Of a stretch of 64,000 nt of DNA, positions 24,947-32,840 are shown piece by piece. The position numbers were made by a program, and so were the translations under genes. Within the stretch, counting starts at the first letter, position 1, and every line of letters begins with the position of its first letter. The notes under the pieces were generated by a model. It saw nothing but the letters and a program-made list of their open reading frames with translations. It did not search any database and had not been told where the DNA came from. The stretch is taken from positions 1 through 64,000 of the forward strand of contig NZ_JAKJPO010000001.1 in NCBI RefSeq assembly GCF_021725675.1, in the 5' to 3' direction. This stretch comes from Marilutibacter chinensis. GTDB lineage: Bacteria; Pseudomonadota; Gammaproteobacteria; Xanthomonadales; Xanthomonadaceae.

Positions 24947-26055
24947 GCGTCGCTGCCACGCTTGTGGAAGTACACCTGTTCCGCGGCCCAGCGCAGCGGT
25001 GGGGAATGCATGAACAGGTCGAACGGCCAGTCGAACTGCAGGCGGTCGTAAGCCCAGCGCAGTGCGCGTTTGGTGCGGAAGCGCGGCGCCGCGGCGATCG
25101 CGAGCGGCTCCGGCCGCGGGCCGTCGCCGCGGACATGGGCGGCGATCGCGCGGCCGGTCGCCCAGCCGTGCTCCCACGCCGAGTGGATGCCGCCGGCGGT
25201 GACCGGCGAGACGATGCCGGCGGCGTCGCCGGTCAGCATCACGCCATCGCCGGCCAGCGGCCAGACCGGGCCGCTGCAGGGGATGAGGCCGGCGCGGGTG
25301 GTGCCGGGCCTGAGGTGGCGGGGCAGGCCGCCGGCGGCGCCCACGCGCAACAGGAAGCCGTCGATGTCGGGCACGCGCGCGCGGGCCGGGTCGTGGCGCA
25401 ACGCGAGCCCGGCCTGGATGCCGGTCGGGCTCTGCGCGATCCAGCCGATGTAGCCGGGCGCGTAGCGCTTGCTGATGAAGCAGTGCAGGGCGTCGGGGTG
25501 GCGCAGGCAGGCGCCGGGGAACTCGTATTCGACGCCGTAGAGGAACTGCCGGACCTGACCGAGGCCGGTGCGCGCGGCGACACGCGAGCGGGCGCCGTCG
25601 GCGCCGACCAGATAGCGGCTGCGGCCGATACCGTCGATCCGCCAGCCCGCGCCGGCCCTGCGCGCATCGGTGAACGCGGTGCCCAGGCGCAGGTCGACGT
25701 CGTGCCGGCGCAGCAGGTCGGCCAGCCAGCGCATCACCTGGGGGGTGTCGGTGGTCAGGAAGTAGTAGCCGGGTGCAGCCAGCGCGATCTGCTTCAGGCT
25801 GGGCGCGTACAGCCGCACCTGTTCGACGCGCCGGGTCAACGGATCCGGCAACTGGCCGAGCAGGGTCTGTTCGGCCGCCTCCTTCACGATGATGCCGGTC
25901 GTGTGCAGCTTCTCCCCCGGGTTGCGCTTGCGTTCCAGCACTGCGACCCGCAGGCCGGACTGGGCGGCCGCGAGCGCGCAGGCGGCGCCGGCGAAGCTGG
26001 CGCCGACGACGACCAGGTCGTAATCGGAAGAAACCGGGGGCAAGGGCATCGGCAT
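24943..26055 (-). CDS. FAD-dependent oxidoreductase, geranylgeranyl-reductase/UbiH-like fold
   Basis: 370 residues. The N-terminal FAD motif V-V-V-G-A-S-F-A-G-A-A (a variant of GXGXXG) is at about residue 15. G-A-D-G-A-R-S-R lies near residue 150, and the second FAD motif G-D-A-A-G-I-V-S-P-V-T-A-G-G-I-H near residue 275. The family includes geranylgeranyl reductases and aromatic monooxygenases; the G-I-H-S-A-W ending favours the reductase side. Substrate not determinable. The start could be Met1 or Met3. It is followed by a coupled membrane protein gene. Confidence 0.8.
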   Translation of the reverse strand: MPMPLPPVSSDYDLVVVGASFAGAACALAAAQSGLRVAVLERKRNPGEKLHTTGIIVKEAAEQTLLGQLPDPLTRRVEQVRLYAPSLKQIALAAPGYYFLTTDTPQVMRWLADLLRRHDVDLRLGTAFTDARRAGAGWRIDGIGRSRYLVGADGARSRVAARTGLGQVRQFLYGVEYEFPGACLRHPDALHCFISKRYAPGYIGWIAQSPTGIQAGLALRHDPARARVPDIDGFLLRVGAAGGLPRHLRPGTTRAGLIPCSGPVWPLAGDGVMLTGDAAGIVSPVTAGGIHSAWEHGWATGRAIAAHVRGDGPRPEPLAIAAAPRFRTKRALRWAYDRLQFDWPFDLFMHSPPLRWAAEQVYFHKRGSDA

Positions 26056-26373
26056 GTCCGGGTGGTGACGATACGCGTCAGTCTCCGGCGGGCTGGCGAG
26101 GGCAGGATGGGCGCTGTGTGAAGCCGGCGCGAAGTGGTCGGCCTTCGGGATCCGGTGCGGACCACGCGGGGGGGCGACCGATCCTTCTCTCCGGTGGATT
26201 CGCCGCTGGGAGAAGGACTGGGCGAGCAGCCTCTTGCCGTTGCCCTTCAGAGCCTTTTCAGGGCAACGGCCGTCAGCACTCGTGCCTCTGGCGTTTGCAT
26301 CGGCCCAGCATCCGGCCCGGACTGGAGGGAGAGCGCATTTGTCCAGAGCTTCCCGATGGGGCGACGGCGTTGC
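26056..26373. other. Intergenic region with an 11-bp inverted repeat
   Basis: No gene seen. GCCGTTGCCCT (26236-26246) and AGGGCAACGGC (26260-26270) form a perfect stem with a 13-base loop, likely a REP-type element. It lies between the minus-strand DUF3592-like gene, which ends at 26374, and the start of the oxidoreductase gene. Confidence 0.5.
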
Positions 26374-26736
26374 TCAGGACCTTTCGACTGCCTGTCGGGC
26401 CTGCCTCACCAGTTCCAGCGGAGCGCTGGTTCCGGGGCGGCTGCGTACGTAGGCCACGGCGATGCGGGCGCCGACAGGGTGCGAGTTCCAGAACGCGTCA
26501 GGCACGAGAGACAGGTGCTCGTGACGCTGGCCGTCGTGGTCGCGATATTCGTACCTGAGCCGCTTCTGCGACTGCCGGGCGCTGGTGGCGTGGCTGATCC
26601 GTTCGATCACCCGGCCCTCCGCCTCGACGCCATCCTCGACCAGCCGCCGCATCTGCACGGCGCGCCAGGCGACGATCGCGACCATCGCCAAGGCCAGGCC
26701 GACCGGGATGGCGATTCCGAGTATCAGACCAGCCAT
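26374..26736 (-). CDS. DUF3592-like small membrane protein
   Basis: 120 residues: one N-terminal membrane span (residues about 4-24), then a short beta domain with E-A-E-G-R-V-I-E, R-Y-E-Y-R-D-H-D-G and a P-V-G-x-R-I-A-V-A-Y strand. This is the layout of DUF3592 proteins, of unknown function. It starts about 140 bases downstream of the rluB stop, beyond the rluB terminator. Confidence 0.6.
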   Translation of the reverse strand: MAGLILGIAIPVGLALAMVAIVAWRAVQMRRLVEDGVEAEGRVIERISHATSARQSQKRLRYEYRDHDGQRHEHLSLVPDAFWNSHPVGARIAVAYVRSRPGTSAPLELVRQARQAVERS

Positions 26737-26822
26737 GCCATGTTTCCATTCCGTCGACCGACATGATCATCACCAACGGAAAGCCGGATCTTCGGCGGAC
26801 CCGCCGCATCTTCCCAGGTGCG

Positions 26823-26855
26823 GAAAAACCGAAGGGCGCCATCGGGCGCCCTTCT
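26823..26855 (-). terminator. Intrinsic terminator of the scpA-scpB-rluB transcript
   Basis: On the minus strand, GAAGGGCGCC-CGAT-GGCGCCCTTC makes a ten-pair stem followed by GGTTTTTCC. It sits 17 bases past the rluB stop codon and is the clearest terminator in the window. Confidence 0.9.
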
Positions 26856-26872
26856 GAGGGTGGGGCTGGCGG

Positions 26873-28351
26873 TCAGCCGCCGCGACGGCCGCCACCTCCA
26901 CCACCGCCACCACCACCGCTACCGCCGCTACCGCCACGCCCATGGGCCGGGCGACCGCGGTTCGGGTTCGGGCGCGGCCCGCGCGGCTTGTCGCCGTAGG
27001 GGCCCTGGCCGCTGCTGCCTGCATGGTCGGACGGGAAATGCATCGCGTTGCCGGGGTGGCCGTACGGGTGCGCCGGACGCTGTCCCTTCTTGCCCTGCGG
27101 CTTGGCGCCCTGACCGCCGCCGCCGCCGGGACGCGCCTTGCCGAACTTGCCGGCGCCGCGGCCGCCACCGGGGTTGCGGTGACCGTTGGGACCGGTTTCG
27201 ACGCCATCGGGTACGTACCAGGTGCGGAACGCCGCCGGGCTGCCCTCGGGCAGCTTCGGCCCCTTCTGCTTGCGCTGCTTGAACGGCTTCTGCGACTGCT
27301 TCGCCGCTGCTTCGCCGCTGACGGTCAGGCCGCCATGGGGCTTCTTGCCGCCGCGACCGCGGCCCCGATCCTCGCGGACGTGGTCGAAGCGGCGCAGTTC
27401 GCGGCCTTCGTCGGCGCGGCTGGGGCCGCCGACATAACCGTGACTGCGATCGCTGCCGGTCAGGTTGATCGTTGCCCTGGCCGCCTTGCGCTGGCCGATC
27501 ACCGGCTGCAGCGTCAGCGCCGACGGCGCACCATCCTCCAGTCCCAGCTGCCTGCGCAGTGCCTCGACCTTGTCGGCCGGCAGCTCCTGCGAATGGCCGC
27601 GCAACAGCTCGCGCGGCAGGCTGACGTCACCGTAGCGGATGCGCTTGAGGCGGCTGACCTGGCAGCCCTGCGACTCCCACAGCCGGCGCACCTCGCGGTT
27701 GCGGCCTTCCTTGACCACGACCCGGAACCAGTCGTGCGAATCCGTGCCGCCGATGCGTTCGACCTCGTCGAACCTGGCTGGACCGTCGTCGAGGGCGACG
27801 CCACGGCGCAGGCGGTCGGGAATGTTGTCGGAAACGCTTTCCTGGCCCTCCGGCGGACGCACGCGGCAGACGTACTCGCGTTCGACCTCGTAGGAGGGGT
27901 GCATCAGCGCATTGGCCAGCTCGCCGTCGGTGGTCAGCAGCAGCAGGCCGGTGGTGTTGATGTCGAGGCGGCCGATCGCGATCCAGCGCGCGCCCTTGAG
28001 CGCCGGCAGCGCCTCGAACACGGTCGGCCGGCCCTCGGGATCCTCGCGGGTGGTGACCTCGCCTTCGGGCTTGTTGTACATCAGCACGCGCGCCGGGTCG
28101 GTCAGCGCGCTGGCGACGAACTGGCGGCCGTCCAGCTCGATCTTGTCGCCGCCCCGGATCGACATGCCGACCTGGGCGACCTCGCCGTTGACCTTGACCA
28201 GGCCGTCGGCGATGCGCTGTTCGAGCGCGCGCCGGGAGCCCAGCCCGGCCTGGGCCAGCACCTTGTGCAGGCGCTCCTCGAGGCGGGGGGCGGTGGTGGC
28301 GTCGTCGTTGCTGCGTTTCAGGGTGAGCTTGCGGCTCTTGGTTTCACTCAT
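26873..28351 (-). CDS. rluB: 23S rRNA pseudouridine synthase RluB with long Gly/Arg-rich tail
   Basis: 492 residues. An S4 RNA-binding domain (residues about 28-90) precedes the RluB/RsuA catalytic domain, with the catalytic Asp in G-R-L-D-I-N-T-T-G-L-L near residue 120. The family isomerises U2605 of 23S rRNA. From about residue 285 the protein continues into a roughly 200-residue low-complexity Gly/Arg/Lys/Pro tail ending in a run of glycines. E. coli RluB also has a basic tail, but this one is longer and is typical of RNA-binding disordered regions. Its ATG overlaps the scpB stop (A-T-G-A). Confidence 0.93.
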   Translation of the reverse strand: MSETKSRKLTLKRSNDDATTAPRLEERLHKVLAQAGLGSRRALEQRIADGLVKVNGEVAQVGMSIRGGDKIELDGRQFVASALTDPARVLMYNKPEGEVTTREDPEGRPTVFEALPALKGARWIAIGRLDINTTGLLLLTTDGELANALMHPSYEVEREYVCRVRPPEGQESVSDNIPDRLRRGVALDDGPARFDEVERIGGTDSHDWFRVVVKEGRNREVRRLWESQGCQVSRLKRIRYGDVSLPRELLRGHSQELPADKVEALRRQLGLEDGAPSALTLQPVIGQRKAARATINLTGSDRSHGYVGGPSRADEGRELRRFDHVREDRGRGRGGKKPHGGLTVSGEAAAKQSQKPFKQRKQKGPKLPEGSPAAFRTWYVPDGVETGPNGHRNPGGGRGAGKFGKARPGGGGGQGAKPQGKKGQRPAHPYGHPGNAMHFPSDHAGSSGQGPYGDKPRGPRPNPNRGRPAHGRGGSGGSGGGGGGGGGGRRGG

Positions 28352-29385
28352 TTCGATTGCTCCGGCGCGTCCTCATCGGAGGCGGCCTCAGACTCGGGAA
28401 CGGTCGTCGTCTCGACGGCGTTGGGAATGGCCTCTGGACCGGTGTCCTCGTCCACTTCCGGTGCTGCCGAAAAGTCGTCGGATGCCAGCGGCTCCGGCGC
28501 CATTTCGTCGTTCTCGTCCGCCGCGCGCTCGCCCGGCGCGGCTTCGGGTTGGGGGGGTAGGCCGGACGACGTGGCATCGTCGTCCGGCACGGCATCGATG
28601 TGTCTTTCGTGTCCGACCGGTTGATCGAGGGAGGCGACGTCGCCGTTGTCGGCCAGGTCGTCGCTGGCCCCGGCTTCCGTCGCTCCAGCGGTTGTCCCGC
28701 CTGGCCGGTCCAGGGCCATCTCTTTACCGGCGCTTTCTCCGCCGGCGTCTTCTTCGTCCGGGCCGCCGGTCGCGACACCGCCTGCGGCGATGGCCTCGCC
28801 TTCGGCGGGCCTGGCCGGCTTCTGTCCGTCGCCGAACCCCAGCTCGGGTTCCAGTTCGCCGATCTCCTTGAGCTCCGACAGCGGCGGCAGCTCGTCCAGG
28901 CGCTTGAGACCGAAATAGTCGAGAAAGGCCTTGGTGGTGCCGAACAGGGCCGGCTTGCCGGGTACGTCGCGATGGCCGACGACGCGGATCCACTCGCGCT
29001 CCTCCAGCGCCTTGATGATGTTGCTGTTGACCGCGACGCCGCGGACCTGCTCGATCTCGCCGCGGGTGATCGGCTGGCGATAGGCGATCAGTGCGAGGGT
29101 CTCCAGCGTCGCCCGGGTGTAGCGGGTCTGCCGCTCGGTCCACAGCCGCGCGACCCACGCGTGCACGTCGGCCTTGACCTGGAAGCGGAACCCGGACGCG
29201 AGTTCGACCAGTTCGACGCCGCGGTCGGCGCAGCCGGCCTGCAGGGTCTCGATCGCGGTCTCGACGCTGCCGTTCGGCGCCGGCTGTTCCTCCGGGAACA
29301 GCGCATGCAGTTGCGCCAGCGTCAGCGGCTGGTTCGCCGCCAGCAGGGCGGCCTCGACGATCCGGGTGATGAGCGATTGATCCAT
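28348..29385 (-). CDS. scpB: Segregation and condensation protein ScpB, extended
   Basis: 345 residues. The first about 170 residues make the two winged helices of ScpB, with E-A-A-L-L-A-A-N-Q-P-L near the start and Y-R-Q-P-I-T-R-G-E-I-E near residue 110. ScpB forms the kleisin-associated dimer of the SMC-ScpA-ScpB condensin. The remaining about 170 residues are acidic and low in complexity (runs of Glu, Asp, Ala, Pro), a disordered tail not present in short ScpB proteins. It lies 43 bases after scpA; SMC itself is encoded at 49387. Confidence 0.92.
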   Translation of the reverse strand: MDQSLITRIVEAALLAANQPLTLAQLHALFPEEQPAPNGSVETAIETLQAGCADRGVELVELASGFRFQVKADVHAWVARLWTERQTRYTRATLETLALIAYRQPITRGEIEQVRGVAVNSNIIKALEEREWIRVVGHRDVPGKPALFGTTKAFLDYFGLKRLDELPPLSELKEIGELEPELGFGDGQKPARPAEGEAIAAGGVATGGPDEEDAGGESAGKEMALDRPGGTTAGATEAGASDDLADNGDVASLDQPVGHERHIDAVPDDDATSSGLPPQPEAAPGERAADENDEMAPEPLASDDFSAAPEVDEDTGPEAIPNAVETTTVPESEAASDEDAPEQSK

Positions 29386-29428
29386 GCGGTGATTCGGAAG
29401 TGGGTGGGTCGGGGCAGTGCGACCGCGC

Positions 29429-30424
29429 TCAGGCGTGGCCGACGCTGTCGGGCTCGTCGTCGTCGAACTCGCTGCTCAGTTCGACCTGGCTGGGATCGTC
29501 CAGCACTGCCAGCGACTTGACGTAGATCGGCGCCAGCGGCGCTTCCTGCACGATGTCGACCAGTTGTTCCTTGGCCAGGGTCAGCAACCCGAGGAAGGTC
29601 ACCACCACGCCGAGCTTGCCTTCCTCGACGGTGAACAGCTGTTCGAAGCGGTAGAACTGGCCATCGTTGAGCCGTTCCAGCAGCTCGCCCATGCGCTGGC
29701 GGACATTCAGCGCGTCGCGCTTGATCGCATGCTGGGTGTACAGCTCGGCGCGCTTGAACACCTCGTGCAGCGCCAGCAACATCTCGCGCAGGTCGACCGG
29801 TGGCGGCAGCCGCACCGCGGCGCGGTCGGGGACGAATGCCGCCGCCGGCGCGGTGTCGCGGTCCTGGCGGGGCAGGCCGTCGAGATCCTCGGCGGCCTTC
29901 TTGAAGCGTTCGTACTCCTGCAGCCGGCGCACCAGTTCGGCACGCGGGTCGTCTTCCTCGCCTTCCTCCGCGGGTGGCCGCGGCAGCAGCATCCGCGACT
30001 TGATCTCGGCCAGCATCGCGGCCATGACCAGGTAGTCGGCGGCCAGCTCGAAGCGCATCTCGTGCATGGCCTGGATGTACTCGACGTATTGGCGGGTGAT
30101 GTCCGCGACCGGGATGTCGAGGATGTCGAGGTTCTGCCGACGGATCAGGTACAGCAGCAGGTCGAGCGGGCCCTCGAACGCCTCGAGGATGACCTCCAGC
30201 GCGTCCGGCGGGATGTACAGATCCTGCGGGATCTGCAGCACCGGCTGGCCGTGCACGACCGCGAGCGGCATTTCCTGCTGCTGCGGCCGCGACGATGTGG
30301 CCGAGCTCTCGTTGTCGTGCGGTCCGGCACCGGCGGCCGTCCCCGCGATGTCCTCCGGCGGGGAGGTCTCGCTGTCGACGGCTTGCTGCTCCTCGGTCGC
30401 GTCGGGCACGGCGGTCTGGGTCAT
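29429..30424 (-). CDS. scpA: Segregation and condensation protein ScpA (kleisin)
   Basis: 331 residues from the ATG at 30424; the longer upstream frame is Arg/Pro-rich and not protein-like. After an acidic 75-residue lead, the kleisin N-domain begins with F-E-G-P-L-D-L-L-L-Y-L-I-R, and later helices include A-A-D-Y-L-V-M-A-A-M-L-A. The C-terminal winged helix has T-F-L-G-L-L-T-L-A-K. ScpA bridges SMC heads. First gene of the scpA-scpB-rluB operon. Confidence 0.93.
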   Translation of the reverse strand: MTQTAVPDATEEQQAVDSETSPPEDIAGTAAGAGPHDNESSATSSRPQQQEMPLAVVHGQPVLQIPQDLYIPPDALEVILEAFEGPLDLLLYLIRRQNLDILDIPVADITRQYVEYIQAMHEMRFELAADYLVMAAMLAEIKSRMLLPRPPAEEGEEDDPRAELVRRLQEYERFKKAAEDLDGLPRQDRDTAPAAAFVPDRAAVRLPPPVDLREMLLALHEVFKRAELYTQHAIKRDALNVRQRMGELLERLNDGQFYRFEQLFTVEEGKLGVVVTFLGLLTLAKEQLVDIVQEAPLAPIYVKSLAVLDDPSQVELSSEFDDDEPDSVGHA

Positions 30425-30894
30425 GCGTGGGCGGCCCCTCCGGGGGTCCTGGGTAACGGCCTCGGCGGCCGCGGCATTGCGGATCGCGACCCGCGAACGG
30501 CGGGCCGAAGGGTGCCGTCGACACCGGGAAGTCCCGGAGCCTGGATCGGCCACGGGCGGGTTGCCCATGAAAACGACGGACGGGGTGCAACCAACTGCAT
30601 AGATCGATGCGGCGCGAAACAGCCCCAATGGCCCCGACGCGGGCCACGGCGGGGAAGGTGCGGGAGTCGTTACGGCCCGGGCAGGTGTGCGGCAGCGGCG
30701 CACCGGGTGGTGCAGTGCGTGACGACGGCGTGGGGAGCCTGTCGTGACGGGCCGCTGCGTTCCGGCCTCTGGCGATTGACATCTAGGGTAAGGGCTCGCG
30801 TGAAGCCTGTCCAGCGGCTGCGGGCCCTGTTGCGCAAGGGCCTACAATGCCGTTCAGCGCCGGCCCCGGCGACAGGCGAGGAGAATCAGACGGC
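30425..30894. other. Divergent intergenic region between scpA and yciI
   Basis: No gene or RNA recognised in 470 bases. TTGACA at 30777 is a good -35 hexamer for the plus strand but lacks a clear -10 at the right distance. TACAAT at 30842 is a fair -10 without a clear -35. Promoters for both operons must lie here. Confidence 0.4.
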
Positions 30895-31194
30895 ATGTGG
30901 TACGTGATCGAAGGCTACGACGGCGAGGACGTGCTGGATCGGCGTCTGTCTGCACGGTCCGCGCATCTGGCGCGGCTCGTGGCCCTGCGCGACCACGGAA
31001 GGCTGCTGCTCGCGGGGCCGTGTCCGGCGATCGACACCGAGGATCCGGGCCCGGCCGGTTTCAGCGGCAGTCTGGTCGTGGCCGAGTTCGAGTCGCTGGA
31101 GGCCGCACGGGCCTGGGCCGAGGCCGATCCCTACCTGGCGGCCGGCGTCTACGTCCGCGTCGAGGTCCGACCGTTCCGTCGGGTGCTGCCATGA
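30895..31194 (+). CDS. YciI family protein
   Basis: 99 residues of the dimeric alpha-beta barrel YciI fold: W-Y-V-I-E-G-Y-D at the start, R-x-x-H-L-A-R-L with the conserved His near residue 27, then L-L-L-A-G-P-C-P and [10 protein letters not shown]. The conserved His and Asp suggest an enzyme site, but the family function is unproven. AGGAGAA at 30879-30885 supports the ATG at 30895. The stop overlaps the bolA-like start (A-T-G-A); a yciI-bolA pair next to cell-division genes is common in proteobacteria. Confidence 0.88.
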   Translation: MWYVIEGYDGEDVLDRRLSARSAHLARLVALRDHGRLLLAGPCPAIDTEDPGPAGFSGSLVVAEFESLEAARAWAEADPYLAAGVYVRVEVRPFRRVLP

Positions 31195-31502
31195 AGCCGC
31201 TGCCTCCGGTCATGCCAGGTTCTCTGCCGCGCGAACAGCGGGTGGAGGCGATCCGCACGGCGCTGGAAGCCGCGCTGTCTCCCCGCATGCTGGAGATCGT
31301 CGACGACAGCCAGCGCCATGCCGGCCATGCCGGCGCGCGCGACGGGCGCGGTCACTTTCGCGTCGCGATCGTCAGCGACGTTTTCACCGGCATGTCACGG
31401 ATCGCCCGCCACCGGGCGGTGTACGCTGCGCTCGGCAGCCTGATGGACACCGACATCCACGCCCTGTCGATCGACGCGCGTGAGCCCGGCTCGGATGGCT
31501 GA
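31191..31502 (+). CDS. BolA family protein
   Basis: 103 residues. The BolA fold is seen from [11 protein letters not shown] through [11 protein letters not shown] (the His region that binds Fe-S clusters with monothiol glutaredoxins) to F[13 protein letters not shown]. The helix ends in [10 protein letters not shown]. BolA proteins act in Fe-S trafficking and morphology control. It has a four-base overlap with the yciI stop and is the last gene of that operon. Confidence 0.9.
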   Translation: MKPLPPVMPGSLPREQRVEAIRTALEAALSPRMLEIVDDSQRHAGHAGARDGRGHFRVAIVSDVFTGMSRIARHRAVYAALGSLMDTDIHALSIDAREPGSDG

Positions 31503-31540
31503 TCCGATGTCGCGCCGCAGCATCGCGGCTTCGGCGAAAA

Positions 31541-31557
31541 ACTGTTTTTAAAACAGT
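31541..31557. promoter_or_regulatory. AT-rich palindrome after bolA, upstream of the LacI-family gene
   Basis: ACTGTTTTTAAAACAGT is an odd-centred 17-base palindrome. It lies 39 bases past the BolA stop. It can act as a weak terminator for the bolA transcript or as an operator for the regulator gene promoter; the sequence does not decide. Confidence 0.5.
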
Positions 31558-31607
31558 AGCTTGTGGCCTGTTCTTTCGATTTTTTTCATCGGCTTTACAT
31601 CATTTGA

Positions 31608-31621
31608 TGAAAACGTTTACA
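31608..31621. promoter_or_regulatory. LacI-type operator in front of the regulator gene
   Basis: TGAAAACGTTTACA, whose reverse complement TGTAAACGTTTTCA matches the two other sites at 32763 and 48043. It overlaps a candidate -10 (TTACAG after a TTTACA -35 at 31594), which would suit autorepression by the LacI-family protein. Confidence 0.75.
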
Positions 31622-31659
31622 GTCGGCCCGCATCCAGCCGTGGAGAGGCGGTTCGAGCT

Positions 31660-32688
31660 TTGGCACATGTCACCATCAAAGACGTAGCGCGCGCGGCCAA
31701 CGTATCGGTCGCGACCGTTTCGCGGGTGCTGAACGGACACGACAACGTGACCGAACCCGTGCGCAAGCGGGTCCTGTCCACCGCGCAGGAGCTGCGCTAC
31801 ACCCCGCACGCGGCCGCACGCAGCCTCAGCAGCCGCCGCACCCAGACCCTGGGCGTGGTGCTGCCGGACCTTCACGGCGAGTTCTTCTCGGAACTGATCC
31901 GCGGCATCGACCAGGTCGCCCGCCAGCACCGGCTGCACCTGTTGTTGTCGAGCTACCACGGCCATGTCGAGGAACAGGGCACGGCGCTGCAGGCGATGCG
32001 GGGGCGCGTGGACGGCCTGCTGGTGATGTCGCCGTACACCGCCAGCTCGCCGACGCTGGACGATCCGCGCGCGCTCTCGCAGTTGCCGGTCGTGCTGATC
32101 AACAGCCAGTCCGCGGGGGCCGGTGGTGTCCTGCTGGGCATCGACAACTATGGCGGGGCGAGGGCGATGGTCGAGCATCTCGTCGCGGGCGGGCATCGCC
32201 GGATCGCCTTCATTGCCGGCCCTGAAGACAACTTCGACGCGCACGAGCGCCTGCGCGGCTATCGGGACGCGCTGGCGGCGCTGCTGCCGGGCTCGCCCGA
32301 ATGGATCCTGCGCGGCGACTTCGACGAGGCTTCAGGCCATCGCGCCGGCCGCGACCTGATCGCCGCCGTCGAGCGTCCGGACGCGGTGTTCGCGGCCAAC
32401 GACATGATGGCGCTGGGCTGCATGTTCGCGTTGCTGCAGGCCGGTATCGACGTCCCCGGCGAAGTCGCGCTGGCCGGTTTCGACGACATTCCGCTGGCCG
32501 GCTACGTGCATCCCGGCCTCAGCACGATGCGGGTGAACATCGCCGAGCTCGGCTCGCGCGCGACCGAATTGCTGATTGCGGCGATCGGCGGTGAGGGTGG
32601 ACGGCCCAGGCCGGAACGGTGGTTGCCGACCGAGTTGATCGTCCGCGAATCCACCCGCCGGCCGGGTCGGCGTACTTCCAGCAACTAG
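31660..32688 (+). CDS. LacI-family transcriptional regulator of the glycan locus
   Basis: 342 residues from a TTG start at 31660, preceded by GGAGAGG at 31642-31648; the frame is open further up but the HTH begins within five residues of this TTG. The HTH has V-T-I-K-D-V-A-R-A-A and V-S-V-A-T-V-S-R-V-L-N-G. A periplasmic-binding-protein-like sensor domain follows (residues about 60-335) with G-V-V-L-P-D-L and D-D-I-P-L-A-G-Y. It should repress the locus until a sugar ligand binds. Candidate operators lie at 31608, 32763 and 48043. Confidence 0.92.
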   Translation: MAHVTIKDVARAANVSVATVSRVLNGHDNVTEPVRKRVLSTAQELRYTPHAAARSLSSRRTQTLGVVLPDLHGEFFSELIRGIDQVARQHRLHLLLSSYHGHVEEQGTALQAMRGRVDGLLVMSPYTASSPTLDDPRALSQLPVVLINSQSAGAGGVLLGIDNYGGARAMVEHLVAGGHRRIAFIAGPEDNFDAHERLRGYRDALAALLPGSPEWILRGDFDEASGHRAGRDLIAAVERPDAVFAANDMMALGCMFALLQAGIDVPGEVALAGFDDIPLAGYVHPGLSTMRVNIAELGSRATELLIAAIGGEGGRPRPERWLPTELIVRESTRRPGRRTSSN

Positions 32689-32762
32689 ATCGGGCGGAAC
32701 GGAGCCGCCCAACCGGACAGCCACGTGGCAGTCGCTTGTCTGTATTTGTTTTCGACCTCGGA

Positions 32763-32776
32763 TGTAAACGGTTTCA
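32763..32776. promoter_or_regulatory. LacI-type operator in front of the TonB-dependent receptor gene
   Basis: TGTAAACGGTTTCA, 65 bases before the receptor ATG, differs at one position from the reverse complement of the site at 31608. It would control the long operon that starts with the receptor. Confidence 0.75.
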
Positions 32777-32840
32777 CCAGCCTGAGCAGTTTGTCGGACC
32801 AGTTCGTTGAGACATTTCTTCGGAGAGAGGGGAAAGGTTT

